Assembly (NCBI GenBank): GCA_013140455.1
Contig: JABFSU010000039.1
Span: 1 to 64,000 of the forward strand
DNA length: 64,000 bases
Source of the DNA: Nitrospira sp.
GTDB lineage: Bacteria; Nitrospirota; Nitrospiria; Nitrospirales; Nitrospiraceae
Reading direction: 5' to 3'
In this document: positions 22,209-31,257 of the stretch, one piece after another
How the letters are laid out: each line of letters begins with the position of its first letter
Position numbering within the stretch: the first letter of the stretch is position 1
The notes under the pieces: generated by a model
Seen by the model: the letters and a program-made list of their open reading frames with translations, nothing else
Told to the model about the DNA's origin: nothing
Databases searched by the model: none
Translations under genes and position numbers: made by a program

Positions 22209-23509
22209 GCGACACCACGATTCCATCAGATGTGATGGGTGAACGGACATCGGGCCCGGTCTCCCCGCCTTCACGTGTGCTGGCGCAATTGTACCGGCTT
22301 ACCCGACGAGCGGTCTTTGTCCGGATGAAATCTCTCCGCCAGGGCTCAGTGATCGTGGTCGACGGGCGCGAGAAGCATACATTCGGCCAGCTGACCCCGG
22401 CCTGTCCGCTACAAGCGACGATCACGATCCGCAATCCGCGCACTTATGCCGATATCGCCTTGGGCGGGACGATCGGGGTTGCCGATGCCTACAGGCGTGG
22501 ATTCTGGAGCTGTGACGATCTCACGACACTGGTTCGTATCTTTGTCCTCAATCGCGAGTTGCTGGACGGTGTGGAAGGAGGTCTTGCGATACTGACCCGG
22601 CCCTTGCTCAAGGCCATGCACTGGCTCAATCGCAATACGAAGGCGGGCAGCCGGAAGAATATCGCCGCCCATTACGACCTGGGTAACGAATTCTTTCGCC
22701 TCGTGCTTGATGAGACGATGATGTATTCCTGCGCGTACTTCGAACGTCCGGATGCCACCCTTGCGGAAGCGTCGCGTGCCAAGAACGACCGGATTTGCCG
22801 GAAGTTGCAGCTGTCCGCCAGCGATCATCTGCTGGAGATCGGCACCGGCTGGGGTGGGTTCGCCATTCATGCAGCCTCGCAGTACGGGTGTCGTGTGACG
22901 ACGACGACGATCTCCCGACAGCAGTTCGATTTGGCGGTGCAGCGTGTGGATGCAGCGGGACTGCGGGATCGGGTGACGGTCATTCAGACAGACTATCGCG
23001 ATCTACCTCAGTTGAAACATCGCTTTGACAAGCTGGTCTCCATCGAGATGATCGAGGCGGTCGGCCACCATTATTTCGAGGCCTACTTTGATGTCTGCAA
23101 TCGGATGTTGAAATCCGACGGACTGATGCTTCTGCAGGGCATCACGATCGACGAGCAGCTCTACGAGCGGGCCAAACGGTCCGTCGACTTTATCAAACAT
23201 TTCATGTTTCCCGGCAGTTGTATTCCTTCGGTCAGTGCGCTGATTGCCGCGTCGGCGAAGAGCGGAGGGCTCAATCTCGTGCAGTTGGAAGACATTGGGG
23301 CGCACTACATTCCGACGCTTCAAGCCTGGCGGAGGAATGCGGCTCAGGCGCTTTCGCCAATCACGGCACTCGGGTATCCGTCGGACTTTCTGCGGCTGTG
23401 GGAGTTTTATCTTAGCTATTGTGAAGGAGGTTTTACAGAGCGCTCGATCAGTAATGTTCACCTGCTCCTGGCCAAATCCGGCTGGCGTGGCGCCCCCATC
23501 GCATGCTGA
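22205..23509 (+). CDS. Cyclopropane-fatty-acyl-phospholipid synthase family methyltransferase (copy 2)
   Basis: 434 residues, close to canonical Cfa length. GSRKNIAAHYDLGNEFFRL, the SAM motif LLEIGTGWGGFAIHAA, MIEAVGHHYFEAYF and FIKHFMFPGSCIPS are diagnostic for CFA synthases and related lipid C-methyltransferases. The likely reaction is transfer of a methyl(ene) group from SAM to an unsaturated phospholipid acyl chain. Next to COG2907, DUF1365 and DUF1295 proteins, a furan- or methyl-branched fatty acid is as likely as a cyclopropane. Last clear gene of the long cluster. Confidence 0.9.
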   Translation: MSDTTIPSDVMGERTSGPVSPPSRVLAQLYRLTRRAVFVRMKSLRQGSVIVVDGREKHTFGQLTPACPLQATITIRNPRTYADIALGGTIGVADAYRRGFWSCDDLTTLVRIFVLNRELLDGVEGGLAILTRPLLKAMHWLNRNTKAGSRKNIAAHYDLGNEFFRLVLDETMMYSCAYFERPDATLAEASRAKNDRICRKLQLSASDHLLEIGTGWGGFAIHAASQYGCRVTTTTISRQQFDLAVQRVDAAGLRDRVTVIQTDYRDLPQLKHRFDKLVSIEMIEAVGHHYFEAYFDVCNRMLKSDGLMLLQGITIDEQLYERAKRSVDFIKHFMFPGSCIPSVSALIAASAKSGGLNLVQLEDIGAHYIPTLQAWRRNAAQALSPITALGYPSDFLRLWEFYLSYCEGGFTERSISNVHLLLAKSGWRGAPIAC

Positions 23510-23717
23510 ACAGGGTCGCCATCGATGCCGCCGTTCAACTCATCCGGTGGGCGTCATCATGGGGAGACGGCTTCTTAGAAGAACGGATCGGGCCGGCATC
23601 GGCAGCCTGCATTCTGCCGCTCCACGTGCCTGTGGACCGCTACTTTGCTTCAGCGGGTGCTGCCTTCCATCGCTCAACCGTGTAGAATAGTGTCCCACTG
23701 TTCATTCACCTCGGCCA

Positions 23718-24302
23718 ATGGAGGGATCTGTGCGGGAGCAATTAGCAATAGCGTTTCACGAGACGCACTCCTTTAAGTGGGATCCCCAGGGCGGGTTTAA
23801 GCTGGCGTCGGGGATCACGAGCCCTTTCTATGTCGATTGTCGCGCGCTCATGGCGCATCCGGGCGCACGGCGTCTGGTGGGGCAGCTGGCCTATGAGGCG
23901 TTGCGCGGGGTGGAGTTGCAGTGTCTTGGCGGGTTGGAGATCGGGGCGATCTCAATTGCCACGACGATTTCCGACTATGCCTTCACGGCTCAACCGGCAC
24001 GGGACTGGCGGACATTTGTTGTTCGCAAGCAGGCTAAGGATCATGGATTGGGAAAGTTGATCGAGGGGGCCTACAAACCCGGTGAGCGGGCGCTCATTGT
24101 GGACGATGTGCTGACCAGCGGCGGATCACTCTTAAAGGCGGTCGCGGCGGCGAGAGGGGCCGGATTGACCGTCACCCATGCGTTGGTGATTGTCGACCGG
24201 CAGGAGCAGGAGGGACGTAAGAAAGTTGAAGCTGAAGGTCTCACGCTGGTGAGTCTTCTGACAATCGAGGATCTGACGAAGCACAACAGGGCCGCGCGCT
24301 AG
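23718..24302 (+). CDS. pyrE: Orotate phosphoribosyltransferase
   Basis: 194 residues. FKLASGITSPFYVDCR near the N-terminus and the PRPP-binding loop ALIVDDVLTSGGSLLKAV identify PyrE; VVRKQAKDHGLGKLIEG is the flexible catalytic loop (Lys-rich, KxxxKxHG-like). It converts orotate + PRPP to OMP in pyrimidine synthesis. A 208-nt gap separates it from the lipid cluster, so it probably has its own promoter. It ends 12 nt from the convergent lipoprotein gene. Confidence 0.9.
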   Translation: MEGSVREQLAIAFHETHSFKWDPQGGFKLASGITSPFYVDCRALMAHPGARRLVGQLAYEALRGVELQCLGGLEIGAISIATTISDYAFTAQPARDWRTFVVRKQAKDHGLGKLIEGAYKPGERALIVDDVLTSGGSLLKAVAAARGAGLTVTHALVIVDRQEQEGRKKVEAEGLTLVSLLTIEDLTKHNRAAR

Positions 24303-24313
24303 TCTTTCGCGAT

Positions 24314-24652
24314 CTACCTGCACTGAAACTGAATCCCCCAGCGGCGCTCCTGGACGGCCTCTTGGGCACCCTCGACGGGGCCGGTAACACGGACTCGCCC
24401 TTTGGTTTCTCCCTCCCGGATGATCGAGTAAGCTCCGCCGCACTTCTCTTTCATGATGGCCAGCGCATCTTTTCTGAACGAGGACAGCATGGCACCCTGC
24501 TCGCCCTTGAACGGATACACGACGACTCCGCCGCGGTCAGACTCCTGTATCAATGTCGCGCCCTGTCCGCAGCCGGTCAGTAAGAGGGGTAGGAGGAGAA
24601 GCAGGGATCTTGACCCCTCGTTTAACTTCTTTTTATGATCAGGCAGCATCAT
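24314..24652 (-). CDS. Small lipoprotein, function unknown
   Basis: About 112 residues from the ATG at 24652; the frame continues to 24682. The N-terminus is basic, then LLLLLPLLLTGCG provides a lipobox with the Cys at about residue 28. The mature part includes GGVVVYPFKGEQGAM and a regular alternating pattern (TKGRVRVTGPVEG), probably a small alpha/beta domain. No family recognised. Divergent from the rhodanese gene with a short gap, convergent with pyrE. Confidence 0.7.
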   Translation of the reverse strand: MMLPDHKKKLNEGSRSLLLLLPLLLTGCGQGATLIQESDRGGVVVYPFKGEQGAMLSSFRKDALAIMKEKCGGAYSIIREGETKGRVRVTGPVEGAQEAVQERRWGIQFQCR

Positions 24653-24693
24653 GTTCGACTCTAGAAACGTATTGCGAACCATGAGGAGGTCTT

Positions 24694-25119
24694 ATGCAAC
24701 GGTGGAAGTGGGGACTCATGGGCGCTCTTCTGCTGAGCAGTCTCGCTGTCACCAGTCAGGTGTGGTCATACCATTCTTACCTGCTGACCGTCCAGCAACT
24801 GCAGGCGGGATTGGCCAAAGCATCGACCCCGGATAAGAAGGGTTTCGTGTTGGTTGATGTGAGAAGCCCTGAAGAGCACCGGACCGGCATGATTCCCGGT
24901 ACGGACCTGAATATCGAATTCCGAGACATGAAAACCAGACATCGTGAACTCGGGGCTCAGTTAGACGAACACATTGTCGTGTATTGCCAGTCCGGCCACC
25001 GCAGCAACATCGCCGCAGAAACGCTGGCCGATCTGGGCTATCGCCACGTTTATAATGTATCGGGAAGCATGAATGCCTGGATGGAAGCGGGATATCCGGT
25101 CGCGCGCCCTGGACGTTAG
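24694..25119 (+). CDS. Exported single-domain rhodanese
   Basis: 141 residues; AGGAGG lies just upstream of the ATG. A signal peptide or N-terminal anchor (GALLLSSLAVTSQVWS) is followed by one rhodanese domain with VLVDVRSPEEHRTGMIPG and the active-site loop VVYCQSGHRS, catalytic Cys at about residue 104. Probably periplasmic sulfur transfer or persulfide handling. The 3' end overlaps the 3' end of the convergent glycosidase-like gene by 4 nt. Confidence 0.88.
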   Translation: MQRWKWGLMGALLLSSLAVTSQVWSYHSYLLTVQQLQAGLAKASTPDKKGFVLVDVRSPEEHRTGMIPGTDLNIEFRDMKTRHRELGAQLDEHIVVYCQSGHRSNIAAETLADLGYRHVYNVSGSMNAWMEAGYPVARPGR

Positions 25120-26015
25120 GGTTTTGGCGAGAGCTTAGCTGCGCCCGTGACGCTCTCTCGCGGACTGAGGCCGATGATCGTGGGCAGCGGAATATGTGCG
25201 GTTGACCGGCCGGCGAACACGTCTTTCCAATTCGCCCGCGTGTCTGAGGGTTCTCCGTTTTTCCAGAGGGATTCTGAGACGAAGAGATCGGACGAGGATC
25301 CACCATCCATGGCCATGGCGAGTGTGATCGATGGGAATGTATCCCGCAAACATTGGCCGAGCCCATGTAAGGTGACAAGACCGAGGCTCTTCAGAATCAG
25401 AATGTGCCCGTCTTTGTCTTCAGCCACCACGGTTTGGTAAGCTCGCTTTCCTGTCTGCCGCACGCGTATGGTTCCTTTACGATCAAGCAGCATCAACGAC
25501 TGGGCTGCTTCCAGATATGCGGGTGTCTCTTCATGAAAGACATCGCTGGCCAGGTCCAGCACCCCTGCTTTGGGCGTCGAGAGAGGCGTGTGCGGTTCTG
25601 CGACGAACAGCCCTTGCCAGATGCTGTGGCGCCGACTGCCGAGTGACTTCCCGTCTTTAAAGAGCAGGCCGAGGTACGCGAAGTTCTCTCTGAACAGTCC
25701 GGCGTTGAACAAGATCTCGTGATTGGTTCGTTTCTGCCATTCGTCAATAGTGGGGGGATGCAGCAGACCTTCCTGAGTAAAGTAGTGTACCGAAAAACGA
25801 TGGAGGGCCGGATTGACCTTGATAACCAACAATCGGTCAATGTCGGGACATCGCTCGTCCGGCTGCCAGATCGAGGCGGTCAGGCCTGGTCGGAGAGGCT
25901 CCCAAAGTGGCTCTTGTGCAAGTGCCGGCGTTGTTGACCAGAGCAGGAGTGCGATGAAGAACACGTAGGGCATGCGGCAGGAACGGTGTGTCGTCTGAAG
26001 GTCCATGAGGCCCAT
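25116..26015 (-). CDS. Phosphodiester glycosidase/DUF2233-like exported protein
   Basis: 299 residues. A signal peptide ends near LLLWSTTPALAQE; alternative starts at 26006 and 25973 would still include it. LFNAGLFRENFAYLGLLFKDG and the C-terminal MAMDGGSSSDLFV block match the NAGPA/DUF2233 family (phosphodiester glycosidases, sporulation YoeB-like). The usual role is cleavage of phosphodiester-linked sugars; the substrate here is unknown. It shares its 3' end with the rhodanese gene. Confidence 0.75.
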   Translation of the reverse strand: MGLMDLQTTHRSCRMPYVFFIALLLWSTTPALAQEPLWEPLRPGLTASIWQPDERCPDIDRLLVIKVNPALHRFSVHYFTQEGLLHPPTIDEWQKRTNHEILFNAGLFRENFAYLGLLFKDGKSLGSRRHSIWQGLFVAEPHTPLSTPKAGVLDLASDVFHEETPAYLEAAQSLMLLDRKGTIRVRQTGKRAYQTVVAEDKDGHILILKSLGLVTLHGLGQCLRDTFPSITLAMAMDGGSSSDLFVSESLWKNGEPSDTRANWKDVFAGRSTAHIPLPTIIGLSPRESVTGAAKLSPKP

Positions 26016-26049
26016 CCATGGTGGCGCCGTGATGCGGCACCCTGTGCGA

Positions 26050-27666
26050 TTACGATGCGTGAGAGGTGGAGGTTTCCTTCCGCGGCGAACCGTTCTGTGG
26101 GAGCGGCGTCAGATCGAGGAGCTGGCGAATCCGTTGGCTCAGGGCTTCCGGCGTAAACGGCTTCTGGAGGTAGTCACTCAGCTGATCAGTCGCACCGATG
26201 CCGACATCGTCTGTATACCCCGATATGAAGAGAATCCTGAGGTCGGGCTTGAGGATGCGCAGATGTTGTGCCAGTTCGGTCCCGCTCATGCCGGGCATGA
26301 CCACATCGGTGAGGAGAAGCTGATAATTGCCTATCTGCTGTGTGGCGACCAGGCAGGCTTCCAGTCCGTTTTTGGATTCCAATATGCGATAGCCGAGTTT
26401 TTTGAGTTCATCCCGGACGAGGTCACGCACGGAGGCGTCGTCTTCGACGAGGAGGATGGTTTCACGTCCCCGGTGTGATGAACGAGGGGCTTGGTCGGAC
26501 GTGGTCGGATCGGGATGTGATCGGACCGCGGGGAAATAGACGTCGAAGCGACTGCCTTGACCAATCCGGCTGGTCACATCGAGGCCTCCCCCACTCTGGG
26601 TGACAATGCCAAACACGGTCGACAGACCCAGGCCGGTGCCTTTCCCTTCTTCTTTGGTGGTGAAAAACGGTTCGAAGATATGGGTGAGGGTATCGGGCGA
26701 CATCCCGCTTCCGGTATCTGACACGCTGAGTTTGACGAATGTTCCGAGCGCAGGAAGCTGGACATGATACATCGGCGTCCTTGTCAGCTCGACCTGCGCG
26801 GTCTCGATCCTCAGCCTGCCTCCCTTGGGCATCGCATCCCGCGCATTCACGACGAGGTTCATGAGGACTTGTTCAATCTGGGCGGGATCGGCGCTGATGC
26901 GGAGATCCTGAGGTGCCAGGGCGAGGGTGAGCTCCAGATCTTCGCCGATCAGCCGGCGCATCATCGTTTCGAAATTGGTAATCAGCGGATTCACGCTCAG
27001 CACTTTTGGGGTCGACGGTTGCTTGCGGCTGAATGTCAGGAGCTGACGGATCAGCGTCGCGGCCCGATCACCCGCCTTCTGCATTTCTTCGACCTTGGTC
27101 CGGAAGGGATGTTCCGTCTCCATCTCGTTGAGCAGGACCTGGGCATGGCCCATGATGACGGTGAGGAGATTGTTGAAATCGTGGGCGAGCCCTCCGGCGA
27201 GACGGCCGACGGCTTCCATCTTTTGGGCCTGCCGGAGCTGCTTCTCGCTTTGTCGCAGGGCTTCTTCAACGCGGGCGCGCTCCTGCCGTTCCTGCAATTC
27301 CCTGATGGCACGTTGGAGTGACGGCACGAGCCGTCCGAGGCGCTGTTTTAAGATGTAATCGGTGGCGCCTCGATGCATGGCGTCGATGGCCAGTTCCTCG
27401 CCGAGGGTTCCGGAGACGAAGATGAACGGGATATCGGGCCTGAGTTGTTGCGCGAGCGAGAGGGCGGTGATCCCATCGAATCCGGGAAGAGAATAATCCG
27501 CCAGGATCAGGTCGATCTTTCCTGCTTTCAATGCGTCGACAAAGGCATCCCGTCGATCGACCCGGCTGGTCTCACACGGAATGCCGCCCTCGTTGAGGGT
27601 CGCCAGGATCAACTCGGCGTCGGCGGGGTTGTCCTCAAGCTGGAGGAGTCTCAGCGGGGTCGTCAC
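26050..27666 (-). CDS. Cytosolic hybrid histidine kinase (REC-HisKA-HATPase-REC)
   Basis: 538 residues, no membrane segment. An N-terminal receiver (about 5-125, [13 protein letters not shown]) is joined by a coiled coil to HisKA with [18 protein letters not shown] (His at about 165), HATPase ([36 protein letters not shown]) and a C-terminal receiver (about 400-515, [13 protein letters not shown]). Output therefore goes through its own or a separate phospho-relay. It lies 21 nt downstream of a stand-alone response regulator, which likely feeds it or competes with it. Confidence 0.88.
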   Translation of the reverse strand: MTTPLRLLQLEDNPADAELILATLNEGGIPCETSRVDRRDAFVDALKAGKIDLILADYSLPGFDGITALSLAQQLRPDIPFIFVSGTLGEELAIDAMHRGATDYILKQRLGRLVPSLQRAIRELQERQERARVEEALRQSEKQLRQAQKMEAVGRLAGGLAHDFNNLLTVIMGHAQVLLNEMETEHPFRTKVEEMQKAGDRAATLIRQLLTFSRKQPSTPKVLSVNPLITNFETMMRRLIGEDLELTLALAPQDLRISADPAQIEQVLMNLVVNARDAMPKGGRLRIETAQVELTRTPMYHVQLPALGTFVKLSVSDTGSGMSPDTLTHIFEPFFTTKEEGKGTGLGLSTVFGIVTQSGGGLDVTSRIGQGSRFDVYFPAVRSHPDPTTSDQAPRSSHRGRETILLVEDDASVRDLVRDELKKLGYRILESKNGLEACLVATQQIGNYQLLLTDVVMPGMSGTELAQHLRILKPDLRILFISGYTDDVGIGATDQLSDYLQKPFTPEALSQRIRQLLDLTPLPQNGSPRKETSTSHAS

Positions 27667-27687
27667 AGAACCTCGGGGTGCGTCATA

Positions 27688-28143
27688 TTAGTTAGTGGAC
27701 GCCGACCCTTCGGGGGGTGGCTCATTGATCACGCCCCAGAACGTGCCCAATTCTCTCACGGCTGTGAGAAACTGGTGAAACTCAACGGGCTTCACGACGT
27801 AGGCATTTGCGCCGAGGGCATAGCTTTCTGCCAGGTCTTTTTCCTCCCTCGAAGAGGTCAACATGACGACGGGAATCGGACGCAGGCTGATGTCGGACTT
27901 AATGGTGCGGAGCACTTCGAGCCCGTTGACCTTGGGCATTTTGAGGTCCAGAAAGACAACGGCGGGATTGCCTTTGAGGCGTGACTTGAATTGCCCTCGG
28001 CAATAGAGATAGTCCAAAACCTCGGCGCCGTCATGACACAGGACGACCTTATCTGAGATATGCTCTTCTTCCATGGCCGCGAGTGCGAGTTCCGCATCCC
28101 GGGGGTTGTCTTCGGCCAGTAAGATGGGTTTTGCAGCCGTCAT
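27688..28143 (-). CDS. Single-domain response regulator (Rcp1-like)
   Basis: 151 residues, one receiver domain with LLAEDNPRDAEL, phospho-acceptor Asp in VVFLDLKMPKVNG, and PVVMLTSS...YVVKPVEFHQF. The insert DYLYCRGQF is typical of the Rcp1 family that serves phytochrome-type kinases. No output domain. The start overlaps the stop of the CHASE3 kinase by 4 nt, so the two are coupled. Confidence 0.9.
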   Translation of the reverse strand: MTAAKPILLAEDNPRDAELALAAMEEEHISDKVVLCHDGAEVLDYLYCRGQFKSRLKGNPAVVFLDLKMPKVNGLEVLRTIKSDISLRPIPVVMLTSSREEKDLAESYALGANAYVVKPVEFHQFLTAVRELGTFWGVINEPPPEGSASTN

Positions 28144-29636
28144 GTTCGAGGTCTCCTGGTTGGGAGGGTGACAAAGAACGTCGCGCCTTGATCGGGGATG
28201 CCTTCAGCCCACACCCGCCCTCCGTGGCGATGGACGATTCGGCGTACATTGGCGAGGCCGATGCCGGTCCCTTCAAATTCATCTGCGCGGTGCAGCCGCT
28301 GGAAGACGCCGAAGAGTTTGCCGAGATATTGCATATCGAACCCTACTCCATTATCGCGGACAAACACGGTGATTTCCCCGGCACTTTGTTTCTCAAGTCC
28401 GACGGCGATCTTGGCGATGGGCCGCGTGCTGGTGAACTTGAGCGCATTCGAAATCAGATTCACAAATACCTGTCGGAGCATAGCGGGATCGCCCGGTACT
28501 TCCGGCAGTGTGTCAATTGTCCAGGATATTTCCCGTCCTTGCAAGTCAAGACGTAAATCGTAAAGGATGGTCTTAATGAGCTGATCGAGATTGACCGTGG
28601 TGTGAAGCATTTCTTGACGACCCATGCGAGAAAAGACGAGGAGATCATCGATCAACTGGCCCATCTGTTTGGCAGAGTCGGAAATCGTCTGGAGGTAGCG
28701 CTTGGCCTTGTCATTCAGGCTGTCGCCGACAGCTTTGCTCAGGAGCGAGGCATAGCCATCGATGTGGCGGAGCGGCGCACGGAGGTCGTGCGAGACCGAG
28801 TAACTGAACGCCTCCAGCTCTTTGTTGGCCGCTTCGAGGAGTTCTCCGCGAAGTTGGAGTTCCGCGGCGACCTTACGACGAGCGGTAATATCGTGCCTGA
28901 TGAGGTAATAGACGGAGGCGAGGAGCACCAGTTGGAGCAGCGCTCCTAAGGCGAGGAGCACGATGGTATTGGTTGTGCTGAGCGTCGATTCGCTGAGGCG
29001 TCGACGCAAACTCTGGCGCTCGTCGCTCTCCATCTCAGCGATGATTCGGTGAATGGTCGCGAGTTCTTGTTTGGCTGCTCCCTCAAGGGCGATTCGACGG
29101 ACGGCTTCGAAGCCCCCCCCATCTCGTTTGGCGATCGCTCCCGTTTCCGCATTGATTTGCTGTTCGATCAGCTTCTGGAGTGTGTGGACTCGACTCTCTT
29201 GCAGCGGTAGCCCTGCTGTGAGGTCTTTCAGATACTTCAGATAGGTTGGTTTCTGCTCCGTGAGCGACCGGAAGCTCTTCAAGTAGACGACTTCTCCGGT
29301 GACAAGATAACGGCGATGGTTATTTTCGGCCTCATCCATCGCCACATCCACGGTATTCAACAGCTGGAGGAGGTCGTGGCTTTTCGTGTCCAAATGGCTA
29401 TTCGCGATCAGGATGGTCGTATTGCGGTAGGACACGGCCCCGATAATAAGGATGCCGATAAAGACCAGACTGAATCCTGCCAGAATCCGGCGTTCAATAG
29501 TTTGTTTGCGGAACCACATAACCAAGGTCCGCTTGGCCGGTTGTGGCGAACTGAGAGCCGGTATAGAGCCTGTTTCAGGGGCGGGATCTCCGGCGATGGG
29601 AGGCAGCGGCGGTCGATCGCTCGTCACTGTGTCCAT
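28140..29636 (-). CDS. CHASE3-type membrane histidine kinase
   Basis: 498 residues. Membrane helices at about 48-68 and 225-245 enclose a CHASE3 sensor domain (about 70-220: TVDVAMDEAENNHRRYLVTGE). A short linker leads to a HisKA box of the phytochrome type (FSYSVSHDLRAPLRHIDGY, His at about 290) and HATPase (FVNLISNALKFT; RDNGVGFD; GTGIGLANVRRIV). The signal is extracytoplasmic and of unknown nature. Forms a three-gene signalling set with the Rcp1-like regulator and the hybrid kinase downstream. Confidence 0.9.
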   Translation of the reverse strand: MDTVTSDRPPLPPIAGDPAPETGSIPALSSPQPAKRTLVMWFRKQTIERRILAGFSLVFIGILIIGAVSYRNTTILIANSHLDTKSHDLLQLLNTVDVAMDEAENNHRRYLVTGEVVYLKSFRSLTEQKPTYLKYLKDLTAGLPLQESRVHTLQKLIEQQINAETGAIAKRDGGGFEAVRRIALEGAAKQELATIHRIIAEMESDERQSLRRRLSESTLSTTNTIVLLALGALLQLVLLASVYYLIRHDITARRKVAAELQLRGELLEAANKELEAFSYSVSHDLRAPLRHIDGYASLLSKAVGDSLNDKAKRYLQTISDSAKQMGQLIDDLLVFSRMGRQEMLHTTVNLDQLIKTILYDLRLDLQGREISWTIDTLPEVPGDPAMLRQVFVNLISNALKFTSTRPIAKIAVGLEKQSAGEITVFVRDNGVGFDMQYLGKLFGVFQRLHRADEFEGTGIGLANVRRIVHRHGGRVWAEGIPDQGATFFVTLPTRRPRT

Positions 29637-29744
29637 GGAAAGAAACCGCGTTGAAAGGTGTAGGGAAAACTCTGGGCACTCTACTCTCGGCCGTTCACAG
29701 GCCGCAAGATCTATTTTAGCAGATCTGCGACGGCTGCTAGACGG

Positions 29745-31241
29745 CTAGCCGCCGAGAGGGGGGATCGGAGGGAGAGCGGTCGCAGCGGGTGCTGGGAGAT
29801 GGGAGAACATCATCGTTGCCGAGACCACCCAGTCGATGAAGGGCTGTGGATAGATACCGATCAATAGTGTTCCGGCAAGGCCGACATATACGACGGCCTT
29901 CATGGGACCGGAAATCCGAATGGGTGATGGGTCAATCGGCTCGGCAATGTACATTTTCTTTACTACGATGAGGTAGTAGTACATGGAAATCACGATATTC
30001 ACGAGCCCGACGGTAATAAGGGTATAGAGCCCCTCCTTGATGGCTGCCACAAAGATATAGATCTTTCCGATAAACCCGGCTAAGGGCGGCACGCCGGCCA
30101 GCGACAGGAGAAAGAGCAGCATGGAGAAAGCCAGAAACGGCGATCGGCGATTGAGACCGCTGTAGTCGTTGATTTCTTCACTGCCGATGGCCTGGCTCAT
30201 GGCGATCACGACCGCGAAGGCGCCGATATTCGCGAACAGATAGGTGAGAAGATAAAACAGGATCGCATCGTTGCCCATCTTGGTGCCCGCTGCCATCCCG
30301 ATGAGGACGTTTCCGATTTGGGCAATGCCGGAATAGGCCAGGAGGCGCTTCATATTCGTTTGGGCGATCGCCACGATGTTCGCATAGGTCATCGACAGAA
30401 CAGAGACTGCTGCGAGCAAGAGCACCCACATCGGTTTAAAGGTGAACAGGGCAACGAAGAACAACCGGAGCAGGATGGCGATGGCTGCGCCCTTCGGTGC
30501 GATGGAGAGAAATGCCGTGACGGGCGTGGGCGCACCGTGATAGGTGTCGGGAATCCAGGAATGGAACGGGACGGCGCCGATTTTGAAACCGAGCGCCGCG
30601 AAGATCAACAGGAAGCCGATGATCAAACCCGGGGTGGCCGGCGCAGAGGCCATATCTGAAAAGACCAGCTTGCCGGTTTCTCCGTAGACCAAGCTGATTC
30701 CATAGGCCAGGAGACCGGCGGCAAAGACTCCAAGAATAAAGAACTTGAGGCCGGCTTCATTCGAGGCGAGGTCTTCGCGCAGGTACGCCACGAGCACATA
30801 GAACCCGAATGTGGAAAACTCCAGCGTGACGAACAGGGACAGTAAATCGTTGGCGGAGGCCATAAACATCATGCCGAGGGCGGACATGACGATGAGGAAG
30901 TAGTATTCCCCACGGAAAAAGGCAAAGCGGTTGACATATTCGATGGAGGCGAGGATCACGAGAATGCTCGCTCCGATGATGAACATCTTAAAGAAGATGG
31001 ACATGCGATCGAGCACAAACATGTTTCCGAATAGGGCTCCAGAGATTTGTGTCAAGTCGAACCAGGCAAGGCAGCTCAGGGTGACGACGAGCCCAACGAC
31101 GCTTAAGTAGGCCAGCTGTTCCTTAGGCAGTCGGGGAAATGCAAAGTCGACAATCAAGACCAGGCAAAGCCACAGCGTCAGGAAGATCTCCGGGAGGAGG
31201 AGGAGGAGATCGGCAATCGTCATGTTGAGTTCAAAGTTCAT
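29745..31241 (-). CDS. nuoN: NADH-quinone oxidoreductase subunit N
   Basis: About 498 residues from the ATG at 31241 (MNFELNMTIADLLLLLPEIF); the track's longer start overlaps nuoM. About 14 membrane helices. Antiporter-like pump subunit with the conserved Glu (LVTLEFSTFGFYVLVAYLRE) and Lys (ALGFKIGAVPFHSWIPDTYH). It is the last gene of the operon and overlaps the second nuoM by coding context (stop of that gene at 31258). Complete and normal in length. Confidence 0.95.
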   Translation of the reverse strand: MNFELNMTIADLLLLLPEIFLTLWLCLVLIVDFAFPRLPKEQLAYLSVVGLVVTLSCLAWFDLTQISGALFGNMFVLDRMSIFFKMFIIGASILVILASIEYVNRFAFFRGEYYFLIVMSALGMMFMASANDLLSLFVTLEFSTFGFYVLVAYLREDLASNEAGLKFFILGVFAAGLLAYGISLVYGETGKLVFSDMASAPATPGLIIGFLLIFAALGFKIGAVPFHSWIPDTYHGAPTPVTAFLSIAPKGAAIAILLRLFFVALFTFKPMWVLLLAAVSVLSMTYANIVAIAQTNMKRLLAYSGIAQIGNVLIGMAAGTKMGNDAILFYLLTYLFANIGAFAVVIAMSQAIGSEEINDYSGLNRRSPFLAFSMLLFLLSLAGVPPLAGFIGKIYIFVAAIKEGLYTLITVGLVNIVISMYYYLIVVKKMYIAEPIDPSPIRISGPMKAVVYVGLAGTLLIGIYPQPFIDWVVSATMMFSHLPAPAATALPPIPPLGG

Positions 31242-31257
31242 AGTGTCGACTGGTACC

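Noticed and set aside
23503-23685. 60-aa ORF overlapping the end of the CFA-type gene
   Set aside because: The start overlap could suggest coupling, but there is no ribosome site and no recognisable fold; too weak to call.
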